From Streptomyces sp. MJM8645 (GTDB lineage Bacteria > Actinomycetota > Actinomycetes > Streptomycetales > Streptomycetaceae): a stretch of 64,000 nt of DNA. Each line of letters opens with the position of its first letter. The stretch's first letter is position 1. A program made the translations under genes and the position numbers. Shown in pieces: positions 54,069 through 63,309 of the stretch. The notes below the pieces were generated by a model. It had not been told where the DNA came from, made no database searches, and worked only from the letters and a program-made list of their open reading frames with translations. The stretch is from contig NZ_LJJF01000001.1 of the NCBI RefSeq assembly GCF_001625365.1, positions 1,054,001 to 1,118,000 on the forward strand, read 5' to 3'.

Positions 54069-55169
54069 CTAAGGACCCGTCTGGGAACTCGCCCGCACCA
54101 CCAGCTCGGCGGCCAGCTCCAGCCCGCCCGCTGGCGGCGCCTCCCCGCGCACCTGGCCGAGCAGCCGCTCCACCAGGGCGGCGGCGATCGTCCGCAGCGG
54201 GAGCCGCACCGAGGTCAGCGCCGGGTGCAGGTGGCGGCAGAGCGGCGTGTCGTGGAAGCCGGTGACCGCCACCCCCGCCGGCCCGACCGCCAATCCCTCC
54301 GCCCGGACCGCCTCGTAGACGTCCAGCGCCAGCAGGTCGCTGCCCGCCGCGAAGGCGGTCGGCCGCTCGGGCCCGCGCAGCAGTTCCCGCACGGCCGCGA
54401 CGTCCGGCCGCGCCGCTGTCACCGCGGACAGGCCCAGCCGGGCCGCCTCGGCGAGGAAGCCCGCCCGCCGGGCGGCCATCCACGGCAGGTCCTCGGCGCG
54501 GCCGACGTACCCGATCCGGCGGTGGCCGAGCGCCGCCAGGTGCCGCACCACCACGGCCATCGCCGTGTCGTTGGCGATGTCGACCCAGTGCTGGGGCTGC
54601 CCCGGGCCGGTCCGTCCGAAGGTGACGAACGGGAGGCCGGCCCGGACGACGTGCCCGATCCGGGGGTCGTCGCCCAGCACGTCCGCCAGCACCAGCCCGT
54701 CGACCTGCCGGGCGGCCACCAGTTCGTCGATGGCCGCCAGCGGGCCGGCCGCGTCCTGAGCCCCGCCCTGAACCGCGTCCTGGGCCGCGTCCTGCGCCAA
54801 GCCCTGAACCGCGCCCCCAGCCCGACCGTGCCCCGGACGGAAGAGCAGCACCCGCTGCCCCTGCGCCCCCGCCGCGTCGACCAGCGCCTCCAGGAAGCCG
54901 GCCATCAGCGGGTTGGGGTCGAACGGGTCGTCCACCGGGGCGAGGTAGCCGAGAGTGCGCCGGGCGCCGCTGCGCAGCGAGCGCGCCGACTGGTCGGGCT
55001 GGTAGCCGAGTTCGCGGATCGCCGCGGTCACCCGGGCCAGCGTGTCCGGGCGGACCCGCTGGGGGGCGTTGAGCGCGTTGGAGACGGTCTGCCGGGACAC
55101 CCCGGCCGCGCGGGCCACCTCCTCGATGGTGGTGGCGCCGCGGCGCGGTCGGGGTGTTCCCTCGGGCAT
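54069..55169 (-). CDS. LacI family repressor of the alpha-galactoside operon
   Basis: A 366-aa regulator. The HTH TTIEEVARAAGVSRQTVSNALN occupies residues about 13-35, with the hinge SARSLRSGARRTLGYLAP. The periplasmic-binding-protein-like core follows. A low-complexity AQDAAQDAVQ insertion near residue 120 is not part of the family and arises from a DNA repeat. It is the last gene of the leftward operon. The palindromic site upstream of the binding-protein gene is the probable target. Confidence 0.93.
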   Translation of the reverse strand: MPEGTPRPRRGATTIEEVARAAGVSRQTVSNALNAPQRVRPDTLARVTAAIRELGYQPDQSARSLRSGARRTLGYLAPVDDPFDPNPLMAGFLEALVDAAGAQGQRVLLFRPGHGRAGGAVQGLAQDAAQDAVQGGAQDAAGPLAAIDELVAARQVDGLVLADVLGDDPRIGHVVRAGLPFVTFGRTGPGQPQHWVDIANDTAMAVVVRHLAALGHRRIGYVGRAEDLPWMAARRAGFLAEAARLGLSAVTAARPDVAAVRELLRGPERPTAFAAGSDLLALDVYEAVRAEGLAVGPAGVAVTGFHDTPLCRHLHPALTSVRLPLRTIAAALVERLLGQVRGEAPPAGGLELAAELVVRASSQTGP

Positions 55170-55226
55170 CGGAGGCTCCAGGACGGCTGCTCGGGTCTGA
55201 CGGGTGCTCGGTTCTACTGCTCGGCT

Positions 55227-56948
55227 CTACGGGCGGCGCAGGGTCAGCAGCCCACCGCGCGGCACGGTGATGCCGCCCGCCCGGTCGAGCTCGACATCGC
55301 CCTGCCGGACGATACGCCCTCGGGCGTCCTGCACGGTGGCCTCGGCCGTCCCGCCGCCGCCGGTGAGCCGGACATCCGGGTCGGCGTCCGCGTTGGCGAC
55401 CAGCAGGGTGCGCCAGTGCGCACCGGAGACGTCCACCGGCAGCGCGGCGTAGCGGGCCACCACGACGGTGCCGCCGCCGACGGCGGTGACCATCGGGTAG
55501 CCGAGGTCAGGCCGGGCCGGGCGCAGCTCGCCGAGCTGCAGGGTGGCGACGTGCTCGCGGAAGACGCCGAGCCAGAAGGCGATCGCCTCGCGCTGCCCGG
55601 GGCTCTGCGCGGCGAGGTCGACGGAGACCTGCGGCACCGAGAACAGCACGTTGATCAGGTGGCAGGCGATCTGCTCGGGCGGCTCGGCCGGGTGCCACAT
55701 CAGCATGTCGGCGTGGACCGGGACGGGCCCGGCGGCGAGCCGCACGTCGATGGTGCGCTGCCGGTTCTCCTGCGGGCTGAGCGGGCAGTCGGTGGCGCGG
55801 ACCATGGTGACGTACGGCCACAGGCCGGGGCTGACGTACGGCTGGCGGTGCTCGATCATCGCCCCCGGCTTGACCGCGGTGATCCGGCTGCGGATCGTGG
55901 CGAGCAGCCGCTCGACGCCCTCGTCCACGGTGGCGCAGTCGGCCTCGGGCCCGGCCTCCGGCGCGTCGGCGCGGGCGAACCAGTCGACGAAGTCGACCTT
56001 CAGCCCGTCCATGCCCCACTCCTCGACGGCGCGGGCGAGCCGGCCGGCGAGGAACGCGCGGACCTCGGGGTAGCGCGGGTCGGCGACGATCGCGCCCATG
56101 TGGGCGGCGTCGGCGAGCGCGTAGCGGCCGATCGCCTCGAAGGCGGCGCTGTCCTTGCCGATGAACGGCAGCGCGTACCAGAGCATGTACTGCACGCCGA
56201 GGTCGTGGACGCGCTGGACGTGGGCGGCGGTGTCGGGCAGCGAGACCGGTTCCCAGTCGCCGCAGTGCGCGTAGCCGCGGGTGCGGTCGGCGGTCATCCA
56301 GCCGTCGTCGACGATGATGACGTCCATGCCGAGCTCCTTGCCGAGCGCGGCCTGCGTCTCGACGGCCTTCGGCGAGACGTCCTGGTGCATCGAGTACCAG
56401 GTGGAGTAGGCGGGGCGGCGGGCGGCCTCGGGGATGGCGGGGATGTCGGCCGCACGGCCGGCCCACCACCAGGCGGCGAGGTCGGCCAGGCAGCGCGCGA
56501 AGTGCCGGCGGGAGGTGTCGATGCGGACGGTCAGCCGGCCGGCGGCCTGGGCCCAGAAGCGGAACTCGCCGGTCTCCTCCAGCACTCCGGCACCGGCCAG
56601 GACGTCGGCGCGCTCGGCGGCGAAGGCGCAGATCGCGAGGTCTCCGGTGCCGATCAGGGCGGCGATCGGGGCGCCGTTGGCCAGTCCGGTGCGGCGCGGG
56701 GCGCTCCACGCGGCGGGCAGCCGGCCGGTGCCGCGCGGCTCGGGCGTCCAGAACGCGGTGGCGTCCACGCACGGCACCCGCCACTCGATCCGGACGTCGC
56801 CCTCCCCCTCGGCGGTCACCTCGACGATTCCGTCGCCCACCCCGCGGGCGCTCGCGTTCCCGCTGACCCGCAGGTCCAGGCCGTCGGCGTAGAGCGGACG
56901 CAGGCCGCCGGCGACGGCGGGGGCGTGCGGTTCCCAGATCTCGGTCAT
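55227..56948 (-). CDS. Alpha-galactosidase, GH36 family
   Basis: A 573-aa cytoplasmic glycoside hydrolase releasing galactose from melibiose- or raffinose-type sugars. The clan D signature VDDGW (substrate contact) is followed by the nucleophile Asp in GLKVDFVDWF. The acid/base region lies near ATDCPLSPQENR. There is no signal peptide, consistent with uptake of intact galactosides by the ABC transporter encoded just upstream. The galactose formed feeds GalK/GalT encoded nearby. Confidence 0.93.
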   Translation of the reverse strand: MTEIWEPHAPAVAGGLRPLYADGLDLRVSGNASARGVGDGIVEVTAEGEGDVRIEWRVPCVDATAFWTPEPRGTGRLPAAWSAPRRTGLANGAPIAALIGTGDLAICAFAAERADVLAGAGVLEETGEFRFWAQAAGRLTVRIDTSRRHFARCLADLAAWWWAGRAADIPAIPEAARRPAYSTWYSMHQDVSPKAVETQAALGKELGMDVIIVDDGWMTADRTRGYAHCGDWEPVSLPDTAAHVQRVHDLGVQYMLWYALPFIGKDSAAFEAIGRYALADAAHMGAIVADPRYPEVRAFLAGRLARAVEEWGMDGLKVDFVDWFARADAPEAGPEADCATVDEGVERLLATIRSRITAVKPGAMIEHRQPYVSPGLWPYVTMVRATDCPLSPQENRQRTIDVRLAAGPVPVHADMLMWHPAEPPEQIACHLINVLFSVPQVSVDLAAQSPGQREAIAFWLGVFREHVATLQLGELRPARPDLGYPMVTAVGGGTVVVARYAALPVDVSGAHWRTLLVANADADPDVRLTGGGGTAEATVQDARGRIVRQGDVELDRAGGITVPRGGLLTLRRP

Positions 56949-56950
56949 GT

Positions 56951-57856
56951 TCAGCCCTTCGTGGCGCCGGCCAGCAGGCCGGAGATGAACTGCCGCTGGA
57001 GGACCAGGAAGAGGACCATCATCGGCAGGGTGGACAGCGCGGTGCCGGAGAGGATCGCGCCGTAGTCGGTGTTGCTCTTGTTGCCGTGCAGGGTCGCGAG
57101 GGCGACGGGCAGGGTGTGCATCGCGGGGCTGCGCAGAGCGATCAGCGGCCAGACGAACTGGTTCCAGGAGCCGAGGAAGAGGAAGATCGAGAGGGCGGCC
57201 AGCACGGGCCTCATGACCGGCACCACCACGCTGAACAGCACCCGGAACTCGCCCGCGCCGTCGACCCGGGCGGCGTCCAGGAGTTCGTCCGGCAGGCTGC
57301 TCAGCGACTGCCGCATCAGGAAGATCGCGAAGGGCACGCACAGGCCGGGCAGGATCAGCGCCTGGTAGGTGTCCAGCAGGCCGAAGTTCGTCATCATCTT
57401 GAACAGCGGTACCAGCGTGACCTGTTCGGGCACCACGAGGGTGGAGAACAGCAGGGCGAACAGCAGGGTCCGGCCGCGGAAGCGGAACTTGGCGAAGGCG
57501 TAGCCCGCGAGCAGCGCCACGACGAGGGCGCCCAGCGTCTGGACCCCCGCCACCAGCAGGGAGTTCCCGACCACCCTGAGCAGGCCGATCTTCTGCTCCA
57601 GGTGGCTCAGGTTCTCGCCGAGGCTCCCGCCGGGCAGCAGCTTGGGCGGCCAGTCGAAGACCTCGGTGTCCTTGCGGGTGGAGGCGACCACCAGCCAGTA
57701 GAAGGGGGCGATCGACAGCCCGGTGATGCCGGCGAGGAGGAAGGTCAGCGGCCAGCCGCGCAGCCTCTTGAGGGGGTTCACGCGCTCGGAGGCCTGACTC
57801 TTGGAGGTCTCGCGCTCCGGAGTCTCGCGCTTGGAGGTCTCACTCTTGGAGGTCAC
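56951..57856 (-). CDS. Sugar ABC transporter permease (MalG type)
   Basis: A 301-aa membrane protein with six helices and the EAA loop DAARVDGAGEFRVLFSVVVP that contacts the ATPase. GTG start overlaps the preceding permease stop (GTGA). The N-terminal 28 residues are a Ser/Lys/Glu-rich repeat (TSKSETSKRET), unusual for the family; initiation may occur further in. No ATPase gene is present, so it presumably uses the shared MsiK-type ATPase of streptomycetes. Confidence 0.93.
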   Translation of the reverse strand: MTSKSETSKRETPERETSKSQASERVNPLKRLRGWPLTFLLAGITGLSIAPFYWLVVASTRKDTEVFDWPPKLLPGGSLGENLSHLEQKIGLLRVVGNSLLVAGVQTLGALVVALLAGYAFAKFRFRGRTLLFALLFSTLVVPEQVTLVPLFKMMTNFGLLDTYQALILPGLCVPFAIFLMRQSLSSLPDELLDAARVDGAGEFRVLFSVVVPVMRPVLAALSIFLFLGSWNQFVWPLIALRSPAMHTLPVALATLHGNKSNTDYGAILSGTALSTLPMMVLFLVLQRQFISGLLAGATKG

Positions 57857-58773
57857 TTGTCGCGGTCTCCCATCAGGCGCATCTGGACGGCGCCGAGCAC
57901 CGTCACGAGCAGGGTGAGCGCGTAGGCGATGGCGGAGGCGTAGCCGAAGTCGTAGTACCGGAAGCCGTTCTGGTACAGGTACATGGAGACGGTCAGGGTG
58001 GCGTTGTCCGGCCCGCCACCGGTCAGCACGTACGGCTCGTCGAAGAGCTGGAGCGTGCCGATGGTCGAGAGCACGACCGTGAACAGCAGCACCGGGCGCA
58101 GCGCGGGGACGGTGACGGAGGTGAAGCGGCGGATCGGTCCGGCGCCGTCGACCATCGCGGCCTCGTACAACTCCCGTGGAATGGACTGGAGTCCGGCGAG
58201 GTAGATGACGGCGTTGTAGCCGGTGTAGTGCCAGGTGAGTACCACGACGACGGCCGTCCGGGCCCAGACGGGCTGGCCCATCCAGTCGACGGAGGGCAGG
58301 CCGACGGCGTTCAGCACCCAATTGACCGCGCCGTCGTCGGTCTTGAGCAGGTAGGCGAAGATCACGCCGGTGGCGACCAGGCCGGTGACCGAGGGCATGA
58401 AGACGCCGAGCCGCCACACCGTGCGCCAGCGCACCAGCGCGGAGTTGATGCCGACGGCCATCAGCAGGGCCAGTCCGAGCATCAGCGGGACCTGCATGAC
58501 GAGGATCTCGCCGGTGTTGGACAGGGCCGTCCAGAACAGCGGGTCGTCCAGCAGGCGCCGGTAGTTGGCGAGGCCGGCGTTGCGGGTGGCGGCGCCGGAG
58601 CCGGTGGTGAAGGACAGCAGCAGCGACTCGACGACCGGGTAGGCCTTGAACACGCCGAAGGTCAGCAGGGCGGGGGCGAGCAGCAGGTACGGTACGGCGG
58701 CGCGACGCCGGCGGGACCGGCGCGGCGCTGCGGATCTCCTGGCGAGGGCGGCGGGCGGGCTGGCGGCACTCAT
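57853..58773 (-). CDS. Sugar ABC transporter permease (MalF type)
   Basis: A 306-aa membrane protein with six helices after a basic N-terminus. The EAA loop ELYEAAMVDGAGPIRRFTSVTVP is present in part. It overlaps the binding-protein gene by 4 bp (ATGA) and the next permease by 4 bp, so the three transport genes are tightly coupled. Confidence 0.95.
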   Translation of the reverse strand: MSAASPPAALARRSAAPRRSRRRRAAVPYLLLAPALLTFGVFKAYPVVESLLLSFTTGSGAATRNAGLANYRRLLDDPLFWTALSNTGEILVMQVPLMLGLALLMAVGINSALVRWRTVWRLGVFMPSVTGLVATGVIFAYLLKTDDGAVNWVLNAVGLPSVDWMGQPVWARTAVVVVLTWHYTGYNAVIYLAGLQSIPRELYEAAMVDGAGPIRRFTSVTVPALRPVLLFTVVLSTIGTLQLFDEPYVLTGGGPDNATLTVSMYLYQNGFRYYDFGYASAIAYALTLLVTVLGAVQMRLMGDRDK

Positions 58774-60113
58774 GCGATACCGCGCCCGGTCTGCTGGGCG
58801 AGCTGCTTGGCGGCGTCCTGGAGGACGGCGGCCGGGTCGGCGCCCTTGAGGAGGACCTTGACCTGGGCGTCGCTGACGAGCTTGAGGGCGCGGGCGTAGT
58901 CACCGGAGTAGTTGGTGGGGTAGCCGCCCTCGATGGCGAGGTCGGCGAAGGTCCTCAGCACCGGCTGCCCGCCGTAGTAGGCGCTCGGCGCGGCGTACAG
59001 CGGGTCGGTGTAGGCCTCGGTGAGGGCCGGGAAGACGCCGCCCGCGTTGAACATGGCGTTCACCGAGGCCGGGCGGGTGACCGTGTACTCGACGAACTTC
59101 CAGGCGGCGCGGCGGCGTGGGCTGGAGGCGGCGACGGCCAGGTGGGTGGAGTTGACCAGGGCGGTGCGCTTGCCGCCGGGGGTGACCGCCGGGGGCTTGG
59201 CGAGACGCCAGTTGCCGCTCTGGTCGGGGATCTTCTTCTCCAGGTAGTGCGCGACCCAGGCGGGCATCGCGGCCACCCCGAGCTTGCCGGCCTTCATCAC
59301 GGGCGGCCAGCTCTGGACGCCGGGGGTGTCGCCGATCAGCCCGGCCTCGTCCAGCCGCTTGACGATGGTCAGGGCGCGCACGGCCGGCTCCGAGCCGACG
59401 GTGATCTTGCCCTGGAGGTCGAAGTAGAAGGCGCCCTGGAGCTGCATCAGGCCCTGGACGAAGTCCAGGTCGGGGGTGGGGTTGGCGGCCCTGTTGATGC
59501 CGATCAGGGCGACGCCGGGGTTGGCGGCCTTGAAGCGGTCGGCCACGGCGAGCAGGTCGTCCCAGGTGGCGAGGGACTCGGGGTCGATGCCCGCCTTGTC
59601 GAAGTAGTCCTTGCGGTAGAAGAAGCCGAGCGGGTTGACCTCCCAGGGCAGCGCGTAGGCGTGGCCGTCCTTGCCGCTGACGACGGGCCACAGGCCCTTG
59701 GCGAACTTGTCCTTGTGCGCGTCGGCGCCGAGCGCGGAGAGGTCGGCCAGGCCGCCGGGGAACTTCTCCAGGTACCCGGGCAGGTAGTCGCAGCCGATGT
59801 GCAGCACGTCGCCGAGGCCTTGGCCGCCGGCCGCCAGGCCGACGGTGATCTTGTCCCAGATGGCCGGTTCGCCGATGTCCTGGACGTCGACCTTGATCCC
59901 CGGGTTGTCCTTCTCGAAGGCCGGGACGATCCCGCGCAGGGCTTCGGCGGCCGTGGCCCAGGACCAGACGGTGATGTTGCCGCTGTCGGCGTCCCCGCCC
60001 GAGGCGCCCCCGGAGCCGGAGTCGCCGCAGGCTGCGAGCGTGCCGCCGGCGGTCAGGGCCAGTAGGCCCGCTCCTGAGGCTCGGAGCAGATCACGACGGG
60101 AAAGGTGTGACAT
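58770..60113 (-). CDS. Sugar-binding lipoprotein of the ABC importer
   Basis: A 447-aa extracellular solute-binding protein, family 1. The N-terminus has SRRDLL (possible Tat twin-Arg), a hydrophobic stretch and the lipobox LAAC with lipidated Cys near residue 29, then a Gly/Ser/Asp linker. WSWATAAEALRGIVPAFEK, in part, is the usual first lobe. Given the co-encoded alpha-galactosidase, ligands are probably melibiose, raffinose or related galactosides. First gene of the five-gene operon. Confidence 0.95.
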   Translation of the reverse strand: MSHLSRRDLLRASGAGLLALTAGGTLAACGDSGSGGASGGDADSGNITVWSWATAAEALRGIVPAFEKDNPGIKVDVQDIGEPAIWDKITVGLAAGGQGLGDVLHIGCDYLPGYLEKFPGGLADLSALGADAHKDKFAKGLWPVVSGKDGHAYALPWEVNPLGFFYRKDYFDKAGIDPESLATWDDLLAVADRFKAANPGVALIGINRAANPTPDLDFVQGLMQLQGAFYFDLQGKITVGSEPAVRALTIVKRLDEAGLIGDTPGVQSWPPVMKAGKLGVAAMPAWVAHYLEKKIPDQSGNWRLAKPPAVTPGGKRTALVNSTHLAVAASSPRRRAAWKFVEYTVTRPASVNAMFNAGGVFPALTEAYTDPLYAAPSAYYGGQPVLRTFADLAIEGGYPTNYSGDYARALKLVSDAQVKVLLKGADPAAVLQDAAKQLAQQTGRGIA

Positions 60114-60185
60114 TGCATTCCTCTCTGAGGGGTGGCGAGGAAGGGTTGAGGCAGGAAGGGTGTGGCGAGGTAAGAAGGAGGGGGT

Positions 60186-60199
60186 TTTGAACGTTCAAA
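60186..60199. promoter_or_regulatory. Palindromic LacI-type operator of the alpha-galactoside operon
   Basis: TTTGAACGTTCAAA is a perfect 14-bp palindrome with the central CG typical of LacI-family sites. It lies 73 bp upstream of the binding-protein ATG. A second, shorter palindrome GTTCGAAC is at 60227-60234. The operon's own LacI protein is the obvious ligand. Confidence 0.72.
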
Positions 60200-60252
60200 T
60201 ACACAAAACAGACCAGAACCAAACAGGTTCGAACGGGCGGGTCACAGCAAAC

Positions 60253-60299
60253 GCCCACCCTCCCCACGCCGTCAAGACCTGGGCGTGGGGAGGGTGGGC
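60253..60299 (-). terminator. Terminator of the radical SAM operon
   Basis: GCCCACCCTCCCCACGCC pairs perfectly with its complement over 18 bp across an 11-nt loop, 16 bp after the radical SAM stop on the minus strand. It insulates the alpha-galactoside promoter from readthrough. Confidence 0.9.
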
Positions 60300-60314
60300 T
60301 CCGAAACCGTTCTG

Positions 60315-61541
60315 TTATCCCCGCGCGGCGTCCGGAGCGCCGAACACGGTTCCCGGGGTGACGGGGATCCCCCGCGCCATGGCCTCGAAGTCCAGGATCG
60401 GATGGGTCAGGATCTCCTCGACCTCGTCGGTCAGGAGGTTGCCCAGGATGAACTCCTCCTCCGCGCCCGACCCGAAGGTGACCACCTGCCCGCTCGACTG
60501 GATCATCCAGTTCAGCAGCTCCCGCTCGCCGCTCTCCGCGAGGTGGATCTCCCGGCCGGGGTGGTCACGCCGGATCCCGTCGACGACCGCGCGGACGTCC
60601 TCCACCGCCACGCCGAGCCTGCGCACCGTGGCCGGCGAGGCCCGCCGGCCCCACCACTGGAAGATCACCCACTGGGCGACCGACGGGTGGGACAGCACCT
60701 CCGCGGCGAGCTCCGGCAGTTGGTGGAGGTTCTCGGCACTCGCCACCGTGTGCACCCGCACCCGGTCGAAGCCCTCGGCGTCGCACAGGGCGAGGGACTC
60801 CAGCAGCGCGTCGAGGAGTCTGTCGTCCGGGCTCCGGCGGAAGGCGCGTTGCACCTCCGGCGTGACGGCGTCCAGCGGCAGCCGCAGCGAGGACAGGCCG
60901 TGGAGCCGGGAGAGCTTCTCGGCGGTGAGCGTGTAGCCGGTGGTGTCGAGGCCGACCTTGAGACCGCTGGCGATGGCGTCGTCGACCACGTCGAAGACCG
61001 GCGGCCACAGCAGCGGGTCGCCGCCGGCCAGGACCAGGTCGGTGGTCCCGTGCGCGGCCAGCTTCCCGACGATCCGCCTGGCCTGGTCGAGGTCGATCTG
61101 CTCCGCCGCGAACGGGTTGTAGCAGCCCTGGCAGGACATCGGACAGCGGTTGTTGATCGACCAGTTGACCCGCCGGACGCGGCGGCCGGTACGCGGCCGG
61201 TCGGCCCGGCCGCGGATCCCGGCCACCAGCCGGGCCAGGCGGACGGCCTGCGGGAGGGTGGCGCCGGCGAGCAGTTCCTCGGCGCGTTCGACGGCGGCCG
61301 CGGTGGCGTTGTTCTGGAGCAGGAGGAAGGCCAGGCGCCACCGCATGGTCTCGTCCCCCCGGTCCTGGCCCAGCGCCTGTTCGACCCGCTCGGTCAGGGC
61401 GCCGAGGTAGCCGGGGGTGAAGTTGGCGGGCTCCAGGCGCCGTTGGAACGCGTCGGCTATCGAGCCTCGTTCCAGGGCCCGGTCGTAGCCGGCCCGCAAC
61501 GGGTGCGGGGGCAGGATCTCCACGTGCTGCCGGGTGGGCAT
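60315..61541 (-). CDS. Radical SAM protein of unknown function
   Basis: A 408-aa enzyme. About 125 residues of helical N-terminal domain precede the [4Fe-4S] motif C133-PMS-C137-QG-C140 (CxxxCxxC). This is followed by the SAM-binding LVLAGGDPLLWP (GGEP-like) and a TIM-barrel pattern. There is no obvious SPASM Cys cluster, and the C-terminus has the FILGNLLTDEVEEIL segment seen in peptide- and cofactor-modifying radical SAMs. It lies 20 bp after a nucleotidyltransferase-like gene and is cotranscribed with it. I do not recognise the pair. No short peptide precursor was found beside it. Confidence 0.85.
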   Translation of the reverse strand: MPTRQHVEILPPHPLRAGYDRALERGSIADAFQRRLEPANFTPGYLGALTERVEQALGQDRGDETMRWRLAFLLLQNNATAAAVERAEELLAGATLPQAVRLARLVAGIRGRADRPRTGRRVRRVNWSINNRCPMSCQGCYNPFAAEQIDLDQARRIVGKLAAHGTTDLVLAGGDPLLWPPVFDVVDDAIASGLKVGLDTTGYTLTAEKLSRLHGLSSLRLPLDAVTPEVQRAFRRSPDDRLLDALLESLALCDAEGFDRVRVHTVASAENLHQLPELAAEVLSHPSVAQWVIFQWWGRRASPATVRRLGVAVEDVRAVVDGIRRDHPGREIHLAESGERELLNWMIQSSGQVVTFGSGAEEEFILGNLLTDEVEEILTHPILDFEAMARGIPVTPGTVFGAPDAARG

Positions 61542-61561
61542 TCGGTGTTCTCCGGTACGGG

Positions 61562-62296
61562 TCAGTTCGGGGCGGACGGCAGCATGATGACCATCGAGTC
61601 GGCGGACGACAGGCCCATGCCCTCGACGAAGACGGCGTCGCGGACGAGCTGCGCGATGGCGGGGTGGGTGGGGGTCGCGAGGTAGCGGGCGGTCGAGTCG
61701 AGCGGGGTGATGTCGTGCTCGGCGATCAAGGTGCGCAGCGAACCCGGCAGGTCGTCGAGGCCCTCGCGCATGTCCTCCAGGTCGAACCGGTCGGCCAGCC
61801 GCATCGCCGCCCTGCGGGCCTTGGCGAGGTTGGTCGTCGGGTCCAGGACGGTCGCCTTGGCCAGGTAGTAGGGGACGGGCTGCATCATCCAGGCCAGCGC
61901 CGCGCCCGGGTCGTCCTCGTCGCGGCCGGAACGGTCGAAGGCCTCCGACCCGAGCCCGAGGCCGTCGCAGAACCACTCGGGCCGCATGCTGATCCGGTAG
62001 TGGGCGTGCCCGGCCAGCCGGAACGCCGGGAGCATGGCTATGACGGACGTCGTCTCGATCCGGAAGGTGTCGGAGATCCGCCGAATCGTCCGCCCCACCA
62101 CGGCCCGGACCTCCGGCACGTCGGCCCCGTCGGCCACGACGTGGATCAGGTCGAGGTTGGAGACGATGTCACCGGTGGGCCCGGTGCGGTGGTCGCCACG
62201 GGCCAACGAACCGGTCGCCGCCACTGACATGCCGGTCACGTCCGCGAACTCGCGGGCCAGCTCCTGGAACAGCCGGGGGACGTCTTCGGGTCTCAC
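61562..62296 (-). CDS. Nucleotidyltransferase-like protein paired with radical SAM
   Basis: A 244-aa protein with the polymerase-beta/MNT-like start ATGSLARGDHRTGPTGDIVSNLDLIHVV, shown in part. The GS at residues 29-30 is present, but the usual catalytic SDxD pair reads S-N47-L-D49, so one metal-binding Asp is Asn. The C-terminal half is helical and HEPN-like in composition. Activity may be lost or altered. It starts the two-gene operon; the promoter should lie in 62297-62400. Confidence 0.72.
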   Translation of the reverse strand: MRPEDVPRLFQELAREFADVTGMSVAATGSLARGDHRTGPTGDIVSNLDLIHVVADGADVPEVRAVVGRTIRRISDTFRIETTSVIAMLPAFRLAGHAHYRISMRPEWFCDGLGLGSEAFDRSGRDEDDPGAALAWMMQPVPYYLAKATVLDPTTNLAKARRAAMRLADRFDLEDMREGLDDLPGSLRTLIAEHDITPLDSTARYLATPTHPAIAQLVRDAVFVEGMGLSSADSMVIMLPSAPN

Positions 62297-62562
62297 GCGC
62301 TTCCTCGGGTGTCGGCTACGGACGTGGAGTCGACGCCATCTCTTCCAAGACTGCTCACATCATGGAGAGTTGGCGTTCAGATGGGCACCCTAACAGCGAC
62401 CCGCCACAAATGGTCGCGTTTGCACCACATATCTCACACACCACAGCTGACGGACCGACACAAACGGTCTCAACCAGTCACTCAAGCGCCGCCCGCCGCA
62501 CGTAGATCGGGTGGGCATCCAGCCCGACGAACGCCACCGCCCCCACCGCACCGACATCACAC
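62297..62562. other. Promoter region between the radical SAM operon and pncA
   Basis: This AT-richer gap holds the control region of the leftward nucleotidyltransferase/radical SAM unit. I see no convincing gene. Short elements such as AAATGGTCGCGTTTG and ACAAACGGTCTCA near 62400-62475 look regulatory, but I cannot assign them. Confidence 0.4.
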
Positions 62563-62599
62563 TTGCGCGAGAAGTCGGCCCGGCCGACTTCTCGCGCAA
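62563..62599 (-). terminator. pncA terminator
   Basis: TTGCGCGAGAAGTCGGCC and its complement are separated by one base, giving a 16-bp stem with a 5-nt CCCGG loop. It begins 3 bp after the pncA stop. Confidence 0.9.
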
Positions 62600-62602
62600 A
62601 CC

Positions 62603-63199
62603 TCATCCCGCCAGCACGACCGGCGTGCCCGTCAGGTCCACGCCTGCCTGGCGGAGTTCGCCGAGGGCGGTGACCGTGGTCTCGGTGGCCACGCCCGCCG
62701 TGTAGTCCAGCAGCACCCTGGTCGCGAACCCGGCCTTCACGGCGTCCAGCGCCGTCGCCTTCACGCAGTGGTCGGTGGCGATCCCGACCACGTCCACCGC
62801 GTCCACGCCCTGGCCGCGCAGCCAGTCGGCGAGCCGGGTGCCGTCCGCCGCGAAGCCCTCGAACCCGCTCTTGGACGCCGAGTGCGCGCCCTTGAAGAAC
62901 ACCTCGTCCACCGCGCCCGCGTCGACGGCGGGCGCGAAGGACGGGTGGAACTCGCCGCCCTCGCTGCCGACCACGCAGTGCACCGGGAAGGACTCCCGGA
63001 AGTCCGGTTGCGCCGAGAAGTGCGGGCCCGGGTCGATGTGGTGGTCCCGGGTCGCGACCACCCGCGCCCAGCCCTCCCGCTCCGGGCCCTGGACCAACTC
63101 GGCGATCGCCCGGGCCCGGTCGGCGCCCCCGCCGACCGGGACGCTCCCTCCCTCACAGAAGTCCTTCTGCACATCCACCACGATCAGCGCGCGAGCCAT
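62603..63199 (-). CDS. pncA: Nicotinamidase
   Basis: A 198-aa enzyme hydrolysing nicotinamide to nicotinate in NAD salvage. Catalytic Asp is in IVVDVQKDFCEGG, metal ligands in TRDHHIDPGPHFS (D and two His), and the nucleophilic Cys in GIATDHCVKATALDA. Full length, with its own terminator. Confidence 0.96.
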   Translation of the reverse strand: MARALIVVDVQKDFCEGGSVPVGGGADRARAIAELVQGPEREGWARVVATRDHHIDPGPHFSAQPDFRESFPVHCVVGSEGGEFHPSFAPAVDAGAVDEVFFKGAHSASKSGFEGFAADGTRLADWLRGQGVDAVDVVGIATDHCVKATALDAVKAGFATRVLLDYTAGVATETTVTALGELRQAGVDLTGTPVVLAG

Positions 63200-63309
63200 C
63201 GACCGGCCTTTCCTCGGGGGTACGGATTTCGCGGCCAGCTTGACGCCTTCGAGGTGCGTGGACGAAGCAACCCGGGCTGGCGTTCACCCGGACGGGCCTG
63301 GCGCGGCGA

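Noticed and set aside
60227..60234. tRNA T-arm (GGTTCGAA) suggesting a tRNA gene
   Set aside because: No acceptor stem, anticodon arm or CCA-like end can be folded around it; it is better read as a short palindrome beside the LacI operator.
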